The notes under the pieces are model-generated. The model had not been told where the DNA came from. It made no database searches and saw nothing but the letters and a program-made list of their open reading frames with translations. DNA of 64,000 nucleotides from Flavobacterium frigoritolerans. GTDB taxonomy: Bacteria; Bacteroidota; Bacteroidia; Flavobacteriales; Flavobacteriaceae. Location: NCBI RefSeq assembly GCF_025847275.1, contig NZ_JAOZEV010000019.1, forward strand, positions 1 to 64,000, written 5' to 3'. Positions 18,363 to 26,790 of this stretch are shown one piece after another. Both the position numbers and the translations under genes were made by a program. How positions within the stretch are numbered: the stretch's first letter is position 1; each line of letters starts with the position of its first letter.

Positions 18363-18397
18363 AAAAACCACTCTATATTGAGTGGTTTTTGGTTTTT
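18363..18397. terminator. Bidirectional terminator
   Basis: AAAAACCACTC and GAGTGGTTTTT form an 11-bp stem with a TATATT loop, flanked by A on the left and T on the right. It lies between the convergent MFS gene and the secreted protein gene. Confidence 0.85.
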
Positions 18398-18406
18398 AGT
18401 CTGATT

Positions 18407-19003
18407 TTATTCTTTTACTAATATAATGGTAGCTTTATAACCTGTACCTACATTCCATTGGCTTGCTTCAATAACGGTTCCTTTATCGTCATAAACCTGA
18501 AATTCGGCAGTATTTGGTGAAGCGAAACCTTCGTTTAAAGCTTCAAAATCAATTTTATTTATTCCATCTACTAATTTTATTTTGAATTCTTGAAATTCTC
18601 CATTCAAACTAACTTCGGGTACAATTATTTGATCATTCAGATATACTTTTATCTTATCGCCATCTACAAAAGCAGCATCTCGGTAACGAATTGTAGATGT
18701 AAGTGATTTTGTTTTAAAGCTTCCTAAATATTGATTTCGTCTATAAAATATACCTTCAACATTGGCTTCTTTTTTGTACAAACTACTATCTTTAAAAAGT
18801 TCCTCAGGGTTTACTTTCAAAGGATCTGGCTTTTCTACAATAGCTGGTGGATCAATTTTTGGTGCAATTTCTTTTGGGGGAATAGCTTTTTTTATTTTCG
18901 ATTCTTTAGGAGGAATCGGTTTAAATTTATTATTGAGCTCATCCTGTGTATACCCTTGTATAGAAACGCTAATCATGATAATTAAAAACAATATCCTTTT
19001 CAT
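18407..19003 (-). CDS. Secreted protein of unknown function
   Basis: 198 residues. A signal peptide (ISVSIQGYTQ) is followed by a proline/lysine-rich linker (about residues 28-65) and a C-terminal beta-rich domain with KIKVYLNDQIIVPEVSLNG and VDGINKIDFEALNEG, suggestive of an immunoglobulin-like fold. No enzyme motif. A TAnnTTTG box lies about 114 bases upstream, divergent from the kinase promoter. I recognise no named family. Confidence 0.7.
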   Translation of the reverse strand: MKRILFLIIMISVSIQGYTQDELNNKFKPIPPKESKIKKAIPPKEIAPKIDPPAIVEKPDPLKVNPEELFKDSSLYKKEANVEGIFYRRNQYLGSFKTKSLTSTIRYRDAAFVDGDKIKVYLNDQIIVPEVSLNGEFQEFKIKLVDGINKIDFEALNEGFASPNTAEFQVYDDKGTVIEASQWNVGTGYKATIILVKE

Positions 19004-19116
19004 ACCTCTTAAATATTAATATATAAATACGAATTAATCTTAAAATTAAACTCGGTAATATATACTTAATAAACATTTAATTATATTATTTATTGCATTT
19101 ATAGTGCGTTAATTAT

Positions 19117-19124
19117 CAAATATA
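19117..19124 (-). promoter_or_regulatory. Candidate -7 box for the secreted protein gene
   Basis: TATATTTG on the minus strand, matching TAnnTTTG, about 114 bases before the start codon. No convincing -33 TTG at the usual distance. Confidence 0.35.
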
Positions 19125-19150
19125 GAAAGAAGCTCGGTATAATATTACAT

Positions 19151-19178
19151 TTGGTTATTGCCTTAATTTGTATATTTG
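19151..19178 (+). promoter_or_regulatory. Bacteroidota-type promoter of the histidine kinase gene
   Basis: TTG at 19151-19153, a 17-base spacer and TATATTTG at 19171-19178 match the Bacteroidota housekeeping promoter (TTG / TAnnTTTG). The longest reading frame starts with a TTG at 19176 that lies inside this -7 box. Transcription would begin near 19183, so translation must start further on, at the ATG at 19212. Confidence 0.75.
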
Positions 19179-19211
19179 ATCATTGGTTTTTTAAATCCCC
19201 TAAAATCTATA

Positions 19212-20588
19212 ATGTCCGAACTTTTTTCACTAGACCCAAAAACTGTTTTCCTTCTTTATTTTTGGGCGAATTTGTTTATCTGTATTCTTATTTTTAGTTA
19301 TTCGTTTTCATATGCTACCACTGAAAACAGGGAGATGTTAAAAAAATTTGGATATGGAAAATTATTACTTACCATCGGATGGACATTAATTCTGTTAAGG
19401 GGTATCGTTTCAGATTTAATCACTATTAATATTGCTAATACATTCATTTTTGCAGCCTGTTGCTATGAAACGATAGCAATGTTGGCAATGCTTAAGACTA
19501 AAGGAAAAAGACGATATAAGTTACAAATAGGAATAACCATTATTGCAATACTGGTTTTTAACACGTTAGTGTTGTTAGGAAGCACAATTAATGCTCGTAT
19601 TTTAATTGTATCTCTTGGAGTATTTGCTATTTATTTGCCACCTACGATTAGTTATTTTACAGAAAAGGGGCATAATTTTTTCCGAACTTTTTATGTGCTT
19701 TGTTATGCTGCATTTGAAGTCTTAATTATTATGCGAATGATTTATAATTATTTGAATCCGCAAAAGGACTTTTTTACCTATAGTGTTTTTGATACTTTGT
19801 ATAGTATAAGCTTGTTTTTGCTTACGCTTATTGGAACAGTTGGTTTTTTGCTACTAGTAAAAGAAAGGCAAGATCATAAAATAAAGAAACTCTTGGATGA
19901 CAAAAACCAGTTCTTTTCTATCATAGCTCATGATCTGAGAGGTCCATTAGGATCATCAGCTAGCCTTTCAGAAATATTGACTCAAAATATTGAAGAATAT
20001 AGCCGCGAAGAGATTAAAGAAATTATTGAAATGCTCCATGAATCGAACAAGAATAGTTATAAATTATTAGAAAACCTTTTAGACTGGTCGAAAGTACAAA
20101 CGGGAATGATTGAATTTAGTCCAAAAAGGATCATAATAAATACTTTGATTAAGGAAAATGTAGAACTCAACAAAAATGCAGCTTTAAATAAAAACATTAG
20201 TCTTTCGTTTGAATCATCTGAACTTATAGAGGTTGAGATTGACAAAAATATGATTGATACCATTGTACGTAACTTATTAACTAATGCTATTAAGTTTACT
20301 GATAAACATGGTGAAATTACGGTAAGAATCAAAAAAAAGAATCAAAAAGTAGAAATCTCCATAACAGATAATGGTATTGGAATTCCAGATAATATAAAAG
20401 AAAAACTATTTAAAATTAATGGGAAAGTATCTCAAAAAGGAACTGAAAATGAAAGTGGGAGCGGGCTTGGATTATTGCTTTGCAGTGAGTTTATAAAAAT
20501 GCATCAAGGTAAAATTTGGACCGAAAGCGAACCAGGAAAAGGCAGTACATTTAAGTTTACTTTACCCTTGGAAATTATAAAAAATTAA
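19212..20588 (+). CDS. Membrane sensor histidine kinase
   Basis: 458 residues from the ATG chosen because the promoter's -7 box overlaps the earlier TTG. About six to seven hydrophobic segments fill residues 10-220, with no periplasmic sensor domain. The HisKA box is FFSIIAHDLRGPLGS (phospho-acceptor His about residue 240). The HATPase domain has NLLTNAIKFT (N box), DNGIGIP (G1) and GSGLGLLLCSEF (G2). No receiver domain and no adjacent response regulator, so it is an orphan kinase within this window. It is convergent with the pilus-like cluster. Confidence 0.9.
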   Translation: MSELFSLDPKTVFLLYFWANLFICILIFSYSFSYATTENREMLKKFGYGKLLLTIGWTLILLRGIVSDLITINIANTFIFAACCYETIAMLAMLKTKGKRRYKLQIGITIIAILVFNTLVLLGSTINARILIVSLGVFAIYLPPTISYFTEKGHNFFRTFYVLCYAAFEVLIIMRMIYNYLNPQKDFFTYSVFDTLYSISLFLLTLIGTVGFLLLVKERQDHKIKKLLDDKNQFFSIIAHDLRGPLGSSASLSEILTQNIEEYSREEIKEIIEMLHESNKNSYKLLENLLDWSKVQTGMIEFSPKRIIINTLIKENVELNKNAALNKNISLSFESSELIEVEIDKNMIDTIVRNLLTNAIKFTDKHGEITVRIKKKNQKVEISITDNGIGIPDNIKEKLFKINGKVSQKGTENESGSGLGLLLCSEFIKMHQGKIWTESEPGKGSTFKFTLPLEIIKN

Positions 20589-20660
20589 ATCAAATTTTGG
20601 TACTAAATTTTATTAAGAAAGGATTTTTGGAACAGGTTTATTTATCAAATAAAGAGGAGT

Positions 20661-23453
20661 TTACTGTTTTTTGAATCCACTTGAGCTAAATTTTCTTGTT
20701 TCTACACGTTTTTCTTTTATAGCTAAAGTGAATTTTACTTCTTTAATATCATCTGGCGCTGCATTTATAAGCTGATTGTTATTTTCTACTTCTACATATT
20801 CTGAAACTCCTGTTTTTTCAAGACTTACGGTATATGATCCTTTGGGTACATACAATACGAAGTTTCCATTTTCATCGGTTTTTGTTGTAAACACATTACC
20901 GCTGTCATCTATTGCAATTATTGGTAGTCCTCCTTTTTTCTTTGCTATATCAAAACTTTTGTCAGTAGCAATATATGACAGTGATCCTTTTATAGAAGCA
21001 GTTTTATTTAAGCCTATAACAATTTTTGTATCAGTATTTATAGTTGCTTTTACTGCATTTGCATACCATTCATTGGTATTAACGGGTTTTATAGAATAAG
21101 ATCCAGCAGGTAATGACCTATATTTTAAGATACCCTTATTGTCAGTTCTAAATGCTTTTCCATCAATAAGCACAAGCTGATTTGTTGCAGGTGTATTTTT
21201 AGCGGTTGTTTTATTTTTGTCGCCAGTTTCATAGTAAACATAAACTTCAAGTTCACTTCTTGTTTTATCAATTTTTATTGGATTAAAACGTTTTGTTAGT
21301 CCTAGTTGTATGGTGTTTAATGTATTTATACTGGTAGAAAAATCACTATAATAATTATAAACAAATAGGCTAAAATCTTTACTTATGTCATAATCTAGAC
21401 GTCCATTAACCTGAAGAGATTCATTAATCATGCTATTTTTAGAATATACCATTCCAAGATTGATGGTAAGCTTATCGTTAAAAAACTTTTGCTGTAAAGT
21501 AGGGGAGATGGTCAGATTGGTATATACTTTTTGTATGCCTAATTGTGAGTTAGCGATGATCTCTCCTAAGTAAAAATTATTGTATTGATAAAAGGCTAAA
21601 AGGTTTAGGATTTTCCAGCTGTAAATAAAATTTGTTTTAAAATGGAATTCTTTTTTATCCATTGTGTTGGCTGTAAATTGGCCTCCTTCAAAAGATAATG
21701 ATACATTTTGTTTTGTAGGTGTATTATAGTAGGTTAGCCCTAAAGTCATTCGGGCTGCTTTCATAGAGTATCCCTGAGGATTTGTTGTGCTTAGAAGTTG
21801 TTCTTTACGGCTTTCGGTATAATAATACGGAGATAGAGATAGTATTAATGAAGAAAATCGTCTTGATATACCTGCATCGTAACGAGCTGTAGAAAAATGA
21901 GTTGAGGTAAATTGATTTGCAAAGGATTCTGGTTTTGCTGACAGATAATTATAAACACCCCATAAGTTGAATTTGCCTACTGGTAGATTTACTCTTTCAT
22001 TTAGATTGATAACTCCTTTTCTCATTCCCGAAAAGTAACCTGAACTTAGATAATTAGAACTACTGTAGAATAAATTTTTCAGTTTTCCATTAAACTGAAC
22101 TTCTCCTGCGCCACCTATTTTACTACCTGTTTCAATTTCAGATGTAAGGTTACTAATTGCTCCACCAGCTCTAAGGTTAAAATTTTCGGATGTATACAAT
22201 GAAAATCGTGATGAGGCTAAGTAATTTTTAGTACCAGAATAAGTATCATCATCATAAATAATCGTGTTTTCATATCCTTTTTTTTGCATCCACCCGTTAT
22301 TATGCGTGTACATTGCCCATGCCGATTTGCCAAATGATAAGCTTGAATCATCAATTAGATTATACGTTTTATCAATAGCTCCAGCTTCGATGGTACTTTT
22401 TTCATTGGGTTTAAAAAATCCTTCGGCACCTCTTCCTATAAGGTTGAGGTCAAAAAACTTTGATACGTTTCCAATTGTAGCTCCATAGTTTTTTTCTTTA
22501 TAGCTAAGCCAAGTATTTCTCAAAAAAACTTGATCTGAATTCTCCCACCAGTTTACATCTACATTTGCTTGTAAAATCCCATCGTTAATTTCTGCCTGTG
22601 CATTAGCGTATATAAAATAAGCGTTTGTATTGTCGCTGTTGTGCTGGATACTCGCAGTAACCTGATTAGTTTGATTAAATGTAAGATTATAATCAGGGTT
22701 ATATGGTGAAACATATCTCCTGTCTTGCCTGATAGGGCTTGCTCTTACGGTACCATTATTAATAATATCTCCATTACTGTACAATGCAGTGATATTAATG
22801 GTGATGTCTTCTTGATTTAATAAAGTTTTGTTAACTATTTTTTTTAATACTATAATAGTATCTGTAAATGCCTGAATATTTATATCGGTGTTTTCTATTG
22901 CATTTCGGGTTATAAAATCGGGATAACGGGCTAAGATGGTAACTTTTTGAGCAGTATTTCCTTCGTTAGAAACACGTATAGGTATAGCAAGACTATCGCC
23001 GATTCTTTCATAGATTAGATTAGTTTCGAGTAGCATTACTTTTACTAATTTTCTTTCGCGAATATAAACGGGTAAAAAAACACTTTTAGTTTCCTTTGTT
23101 TCAAAAATTGTAAATACAGCTTCGATGGTACTTTGATTACCCGCTTTTGCCGTTGTGGCAACAATAGCTTTTATCGGAATGAATATACTGTCATGCGCAG
23201 GTATTGTGATGTTTTTTGATTTTTTTAATGAAAGGTAAATAGCTTCGTGACTACTATGTGCATCAAAAACTCCTTCTATAGACTCTGAGCTAATGTTTGT
23301 TATTTTTACATAAGCATCAATAACTCCTTTGCTGTTTGTTTCAATTTTATTGTTGGTAAATTCTATATTAAAGCTTTTGTTTTGAGTCCAAGCACTTAAG
23401 CCTGATCCCAAGAAAGCAAGAAATAATAATATTTTATAGTATTTAACCAGCAT
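20661..23453 (-). CDS. Outer-membrane beta-barrel protein in the usher position of a chaperone-usher-like cluster
   Basis: 930 residues. Signal peptide (LFLAFLGSGLSAWTQ). Residues about 25-240 look like two immunoglobulin-like domains (VDAYVKITNISSESIEG; SLAIPIRVSNEGNTAQKV). Residues about 250-740 are an alternating, aromatic-rich beta-barrel with repeated strand pairs (GISRRFSSLILSLSPYYYTE; LSFEGGQFTAN). Two C-terminal beta-sandwich domains follow, each with a DG...D..G motif (LVLIDGKAFRTDNKGILKYR; TTKTDENGNFVLYVPKGSY). A large barrel with periplasmic sandwich domains at both ends, encoded beside a chaperone and pilins, suggests an usher-like pore. I see no canonical FimD/PapC signature, so this is inference. 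Confidence 0.7.
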   Translation of the reverse strand: MLVKYYKILLFLAFLGSGLSAWTQNKSFNIEFTNNKIETNSKGVIDAYVKITNISSESIEGVFDAHSSHEAIYLSLKKSKNITIPAHDSIFIPIKAIVATTAKAGNQSTIEAVFTIFETKETKSVFLPVYIRERKLVKVMLLETNLIYERIGDSLAIPIRVSNEGNTAQKVTILARYPDFITRNAIENTDINIQAFTDTIIVLKKIVNKTLLNQEDITINITALYSNGDIINNGTVRASPIRQDRRYVSPYNPDYNLTFNQTNQVTASIQHNSDNTNAYFIYANAQAEINDGILQANVDVNWWENSDQVFLRNTWLSYKEKNYGATIGNVSKFFDLNLIGRGAEGFFKPNEKSTIEAGAIDKTYNLIDDSSLSFGKSAWAMYTHNNGWMQKKGYENTIIYDDDTYSGTKNYLASSRFSLYTSENFNLRAGGAISNLTSEIETGSKIGGAGEVQFNGKLKNLFYSSSNYLSSGYFSGMRKGVINLNERVNLPVGKFNLWGVYNYLSAKPESFANQFTSTHFSTARYDAGISRRFSSLILSLSPYYYTESRKEQLLSTTNPQGYSMKAARMTLGLTYYNTPTKQNVSLSFEGGQFTANTMDKKEFHFKTNFIYSWKILNLLAFYQYNNFYLGEIIANSQLGIQKVYTNLTISPTLQQKFFNDKLTINLGMVYSKNSMINESLQVNGRLDYDISKDFSLFVYNYYSDFSTSINTLNTIQLGLTKRFNPIKIDKTRSELEVYVYYETGDKNKTTAKNTPATNQLVLIDGKAFRTDNKGILKYRSLPAGSYSIKPVNTNEWYANAVKATINTDTKIVIGLNKTASIKGSLSYIATDKSFDIAKKKGGLPIIAIDDSGNVFTTKTDENGNFVLYVPKGSYTVSLEKTGVSEYVEVENNNQLINAAPDDIKEVKFTLAIKEKRVETRKFSSSGFKKQ

Positions 23454-23465
23454 GTAAAAAGAAAA

Positions 23466-24485
23466 TTAATTTGGCATTATTACAAAGTAAACACGGGTGC
23501 TATAGGTACCAGGACTAACATTGAGCCCAGGGCTATTTGCGGGTATAAAGAATTTTATGTTATATGTTATATCCTGAGGCGTACTGTTAGATTTAATAGC
23601 TATTGGCTGCGTAGTTGTTGCCAGAGTTATAGGAGAAATAATTTGTAAACCTCTATAAGCTTCATTGGTACTTAATTGTAATTTTAGAATAGAAAGAGGT
23701 AATGTTTGTGATGATGTTGGTGATATAAAATCTCCCGATGCTTCTACTGCTAGTTGCGAATTGTAGGTGTTAACCCGTAGTGCATTTGCAATTGTAACCG
23801 ATTTTTCTACTGCGTAATCCTCCGGAGTACTATAATTTAGATTAAATTGTTGAGCACCATTTTGTAACACAACACTTTGGCTTCCAAAATTTCCACCAAA
23901 TGATAACTGAAACCTAGCATTTCCCATTGGAGAGGCGTAAATGCCTATTAGCTGTTCAGTTCCTTCGGATATTTTATAAAGCTTGAATTCATAAGATGAA
24001 TTATACATTCCGTTTGGACTTACCAATAAATGATTCCCCCCCTGAACAGTTAAGTTATAGCGAAAGAGTCTGTTTACGGCACCATTTAAGTTTACATTAC
24101 TATGAATAAGAGTAACCTCATTGTATTTACTTAACTGAAACACCTGAGTAGGAATGTTTATAAGACTCCCATTTGCAGAGCCACTATTTTCCTGACTGTT
24201 AAATTTTAAGTAGCTATATTGAGCTCCTACAGTGTATGCACTATTCGAGTCATTTGTATAGTCTTGCGTAAGTCTTGCAGTAAGTTTCCATTCGTTTACA
24301 TTGATGTGGGGACCATAATATTGTATAGGAATAGAAATTTGATTGTTTAGTGTTTTCCCCGCAACCATTTCTGCATAGGTAGAAAATACAGGTTGCCCGC
24401 TATTATAACCACCTAGCATATATTGGGCATTAATGGTATATTGAGTAAACAAAGAAAAACATATAATAATTACTATTTGTTTCAT
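23466..24485 (-). CDS. Two-domain secreted protein, candidate tip adhesin
   Basis: 339 residues with a signal peptide ending in TINAQ. The C-terminal half ends in DITYNIKFFIP and GTYSTRVYFVIMPN, closely matching the ends of the two small pilin-like proteins (GTYSTTIMYTLIPQ, AIYSTLLTYTIVAN). The N-terminal half is an extra beta-rich domain starting YMLGGYNSGQPVFSTYA, without the alternating hydrophobic N-terminal strand seen in the small proteins. That is the architecture of a two-domain tip adhesin. The gene overlaps the chaperone gene by 4 bases (ATGA), implying translational coupling. Binding target unknown. Confidence 0.65.
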   Translation of the reverse strand: MKQIVIIICFSLFTQYTINAQYMLGGYNSGQPVFSTYAEMVAGKTLNNQISIPIQYYGPHINVNEWKLTARLTQDYTNDSNSAYTVGAQYSYLKFNSQENSGSANGSLINIPTQVFQLSKYNEVTLIHSNVNLNGAVNRLFRYNLTVQGGNHLLVSPNGMYNSSYEFKLYKISEGTEQLIGIYASPMGNARFQLSFGGNFGSQSVVLQNGAQQFNLNYSTPEDYAVEKSVTIANALRVNTYNSQLAVEASGDFISPTSSQTLPLSILKLQLSTNEAYRGLQIISPITLATTTQPIAIKSNSTPQDITYNIKFFIPANSPGLNVSPGTYSTRVYFVIMPN

Positions 24486-25279
24486 AGGCTAAATTCTAGT
24501 TCTGCAATTTTTATAATATCTTTTTCTCCGTAAGTTAAAATAGCTGAAACGGTATAATTTCCTTTGGCAAGGTCAGATGGTAATTGCTGTTTTAATACTC
24601 TAATATCTTTAGGAAGCGTATAGAATTCAGATTCTTTTAAGATACTTTTTTTACCTGTACTATTATTAAACAGCTCCCATTTCACTTTTCCATCTGCCCA
24701 GAGATCGCCTTGGTTTTCTATTTTTAATTCAATGATTTTATTCTTGTTTTCATCTGCATAGCTTGTAAAATCAACAAAATCAACAAGAACTTTATTTTCT
24801 TTAATAAAACTATGATATACTTTTACGCCCATTCTTACTGTTACTTGTATGGCAGCTCCATTTTGATCTATGGCAGTACCAGGGTTAAGCTGGGTAAAGA
24901 AAATCATACCTGTATGAACAGGAATAGATGTATCAGCATTGGCAGGGACTTTAAAAAGTACTTCTATTTGTTTCGTTTCGCCGGGTTTAACAACAAAATA
25001 GGAGGATGGTAAAATTTGTATCCAATCGGTGCACGAAGTTGGAAGTGTATTTGCTTCTGCAATTTTATTATTACCAGATGGTTCGTATTCCCAATCATTA
25101 AAAGAAACACCTACTTCAAGTTCTTTATCGGTGGGGTTTGTTAAACTAATATATTGTGAACCTGACGCACCTGCATTTAATTTATAATATAAACGTCCTG
25201 GTGATACAGATATACCTGCCTGAGCTTGCATTTGGTTTACCACGAGTAATCCAATCAGAACTAATATGAAATTTCTCAT
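24482..25279 (-). CDS. PapD-like periplasmic pilus chaperone
   Basis: 265 residues from ATG 25279; the longer frame begins with TTG and is rejected because the ATG gives a clean signal peptide (MRNFILVLIGLLVVNQMQAQ). The mature protein starts AGISVSPGRLYYKLNAGASG and continues with SQYISLTNPTDKELEVGVSF and SSYFVVKPGETKQIEVLFKVP, the pattern of the first immunoglobulin domain of fimbrial chaperones. A second beta domain follows (about residues 150-265). Such chaperones hold pilin subunits by donor-strand complementation and hand them to the usher. It sits between pilin-like and tip-like genes. Confidence 0.75.
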   Translation of the reverse strand: MRNFILVLIGLLVVNQMQAQAGISVSPGRLYYKLNAGASGSQYISLTNPTDKELEVGVSFNDWEYEPSGNNKIAEANTLPTSCTDWIQILPSSYFVVKPGETKQIEVLFKVPANADTSIPVHTGMIFFTQLNPGTAIDQNGAAIQVTVRMGVKVYHSFIKENKVLVDFVDFTSYADENKNKIIELKIENQGDLWADGKVKWELFNNSTGKKSILKESEFYTLPKDIRVLKQQLPSDLAKGNYTVSAILTYGEKDIIKIAELEFSL

Positions 25280-25312
25280 TTTTTTATTGTTTAATAGTAG
25301 TAAATATACCAA

Positions 25313-25870
25313 TTATTGAGGAATTAATGTATACATAATTGTAGTACTATATGTACCTGCTTTGCGGTTGAGGTAGCTTGGAGATTTTGTTTCGGGTATT
25401 ACATAATTAACATGAAATCCGCGACCCCATTCGCCTGCTGGAGATTTTATAATTGTTGTTGGTAATGTCGAAAGCATAATTTGTGATGCTATCTGAAGCC
25501 CAGTTGGAGGAGCAGCATTTGAATTAGTAAGGTTACCTGTTGTAGTTTTTAAAGCAATTGTGTTTACAGGTAATGTAGTGCTGTTTCCATTTTGAGAAAA
25601 ATATTCTGAGCTTGCTTTTACAGTTACCTCGTAAGCAGTGCTTGAGCTTACTTTTATATGGTTAGGTTGCTGACCCGAACTATTTCCTAAAAGAAAATGA
25701 GAAGGCTGAGTCATACTTATATTAACTGTAGGCTGAGAAATTTGTATGCTTTGTACCTGTGCAATAGTAACATTTACCTGAGTTTGCGCTGAGCCTATGC
25801 TTTGCGCTGTTGTGGTAATAGGACAAAGTAGCAACAGTAATAAATTCCATATGTTTTTTGAGATTTTCAA
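25313..25870 (-). CDS. Pilin-like protein 2 (TTG start)
   Basis: 185 residues. The in-frame start is TTG; no ATG exists between the upstream in-frame stop and the signal peptide (WNLLLLLLCPITTTAQ). The mature N-terminus alternates hydrophobic and polar residues (TQVNVTIAQVQSIQI), as a donor strand would. It shares NHIKVS, a VNYVIP-type strand, YLNRK and GTYSTTIMYTL with pilin-like protein 1. It is encoded after a hairpin that follows pilin 1. The weak start codon and the hairpin both point to lower expression, as expected for a minor subunit. Confidence 0.65.
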   Translation of the reverse strand: MKISKNIWNLLLLLLCPITTTAQSIGSAQTQVNVTIAQVQSIQISQPTVNISMTQPSHFLLGNSSGQQPNHIKVSSSTAYEVTVKASSEYFSQNGNSTTLPVNTIALKTTTGNLTNSNAAPPTGLQIASQIMLSTLPTTIIKSPAGEWGRGFHVNYVIPETKSPSYLNRKAGTYSTTIMYTLIPQ

Positions 25871-25939
25871 ATCTAATTATGTTTCTAATGGTTAAACAAT
25901 ATCCTCCAGAAGACAATTAATTCTGAAAATAAAATATAT

Positions 25940-25980
25940 AAAACAGCACTAACCCAAAAAATCAGATTAGTGCCATTTTA
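25940..25980 (-). terminator. Terminator-like hairpin after the first pilin gene
   Basis: GCACTAA and TTAGTGC form a perfect 7-bp stem around a 14-base loop, extended by AAAA and TTTT on the outside. It lies 19 bases past the stop of the first pilin-like gene and before the rest of the operon. A partial terminator here would give more of the first pilin than of the assembly proteins, an arrangement known from classical fimbrial operons. Confidence 0.5.
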
Positions 25981-25998
25981 TTAATAGTCTTTATTATT

Positions 25999-26544
25999 TT
26001 AATTTGCTACTATAGTATAAGTAAGCAAAGTGCTGTAAATAGCTTCAGGCTTGTTCAAATATACAGGAGCGCTCACAGGAGGAATTGTGTACTGTATGTT
26101 AAATCCACGAATATCACCTGTAGTTGAAGAAATAATCTCAACAGGAGTAGTTACGCTAAGTGCTTGAGCATTTGCAGGGAAAGTTGCATTTGATCCTGCG
26201 TCAATACTACCAGAAGCACCAGAATAAGTACCCGGAGTAGTTGATAGAACAACAGTCGATACTGGAATAACATCGTTTCCTGGTGACGTTAGCTCCGTAG
26301 CTGCCTGAACAGTTACTTTATACCCATTAGTAGCACTAACTTTAATATGGTTCGGCAAAGAACCGGTTGTGTTACCTCCTGTAAAATTAGCAGCTGTATT
26401 CATTCCGATACTAACCGTTGGATTAGTTACTTCAAGCGAATAAACGTTTGCTACATTTACATTAAGGTTTGTAGTTTGTGCATTAATAGAATTTGCTGAC
26501 AATGCAATAATTGCAAATGATGCAGCTATTAAAAATTTTTTCAT
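25999..26544 (-). CDS. Pilin-like protein 1, candidate major subunit
   Basis: 181 residues with a signal peptide ending in NSINAQ. The mature protein starts TTNLNVNVANVYSLEVTNP, an alternating hydrophobic strand, and continues as a single cysteine-free beta domain (NHIKVSATNGYKVTVQAA; FNIQYTIPP; AIYSTLLTYTIVAN). It is the first gene of the cluster, directly behind a good promoter and before a hairpin, which suggests the most abundant product. I see no named family; pilin identity rests on size, shared C-terminal strand, N-terminal strand pattern and neighbours. Confidence 0.68.
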   Translation of the reverse strand: MKKFLIAASFAIIALSANSINAQTTNLNVNVANVYSLEVTNPTVSIGMNTAANFTGGNTTGSLPNHIKVSATNGYKVTVQAATELTSPGNDVIPVSTVVLSTTPGTYSGASGSIDAGSNATFPANAQALSVTTPVEIISSTTGDIRGFNIQYTIPPVSAPVYLNKPEAIYSTLLTYTIVAN

Positions 26545-26585
26545 TTAATATTTTTTTTAAGATTATGCTCTAAAATATTTAGATT

Positions 26586-26602
26586 ATCTAAATTATTTAG
26601 AT
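26586..26602. promoter_or_regulatory. Palindrome in the pilin leader, candidate operator
   Basis: ATCTAAATTATTTAGAT is a perfect 8+1+8 palindrome just downstream of the expected transcription start. A third half-site TTTAGAT lies next to it at about 26578-26584. It could be a regulator binding site or a leader hairpin. The AraC gene next door is the obvious candidate binder. Confidence 0.35.
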
Positions 26603-26606
26603 GGCA

Positions 26607-26638
26607 CAAAAGTACTTCCGTGAGAGAGGGAAGTCAAA
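26607..26638 (-). promoter_or_regulatory. Promoter of the pilus-like operon
   Basis: On the minus strand TTTG (26635-26638), a 20-base spacer and TACTTTTG (26607-26614) match the Bacteroidota consensus. The leader to the first pilin ATG would be about 55 bases. Confidence 0.65.
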
Positions 26639-26790
26639 GTCAAAAAAAGACTTTTTAGTGTCATTTTAAGACAGAAAATGATTTTAACTATAATTTAAGA
26701 TGCATTGCAATAGGGAGTCCCAAAAGGGTTACTATAAAAAACATTAAAAATGTTAAGATTATGGCATTAGTACCTAATTTTAAACACTGT

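Noticed and set aside
25722-25916. Frame overlapping the start of pilin-like gene 2 with an ATG
   Set aside because: It lacks a signal peptide and disagrees with the reading frame that shares strands with pilin 1; the TTG-started frame is better supported.
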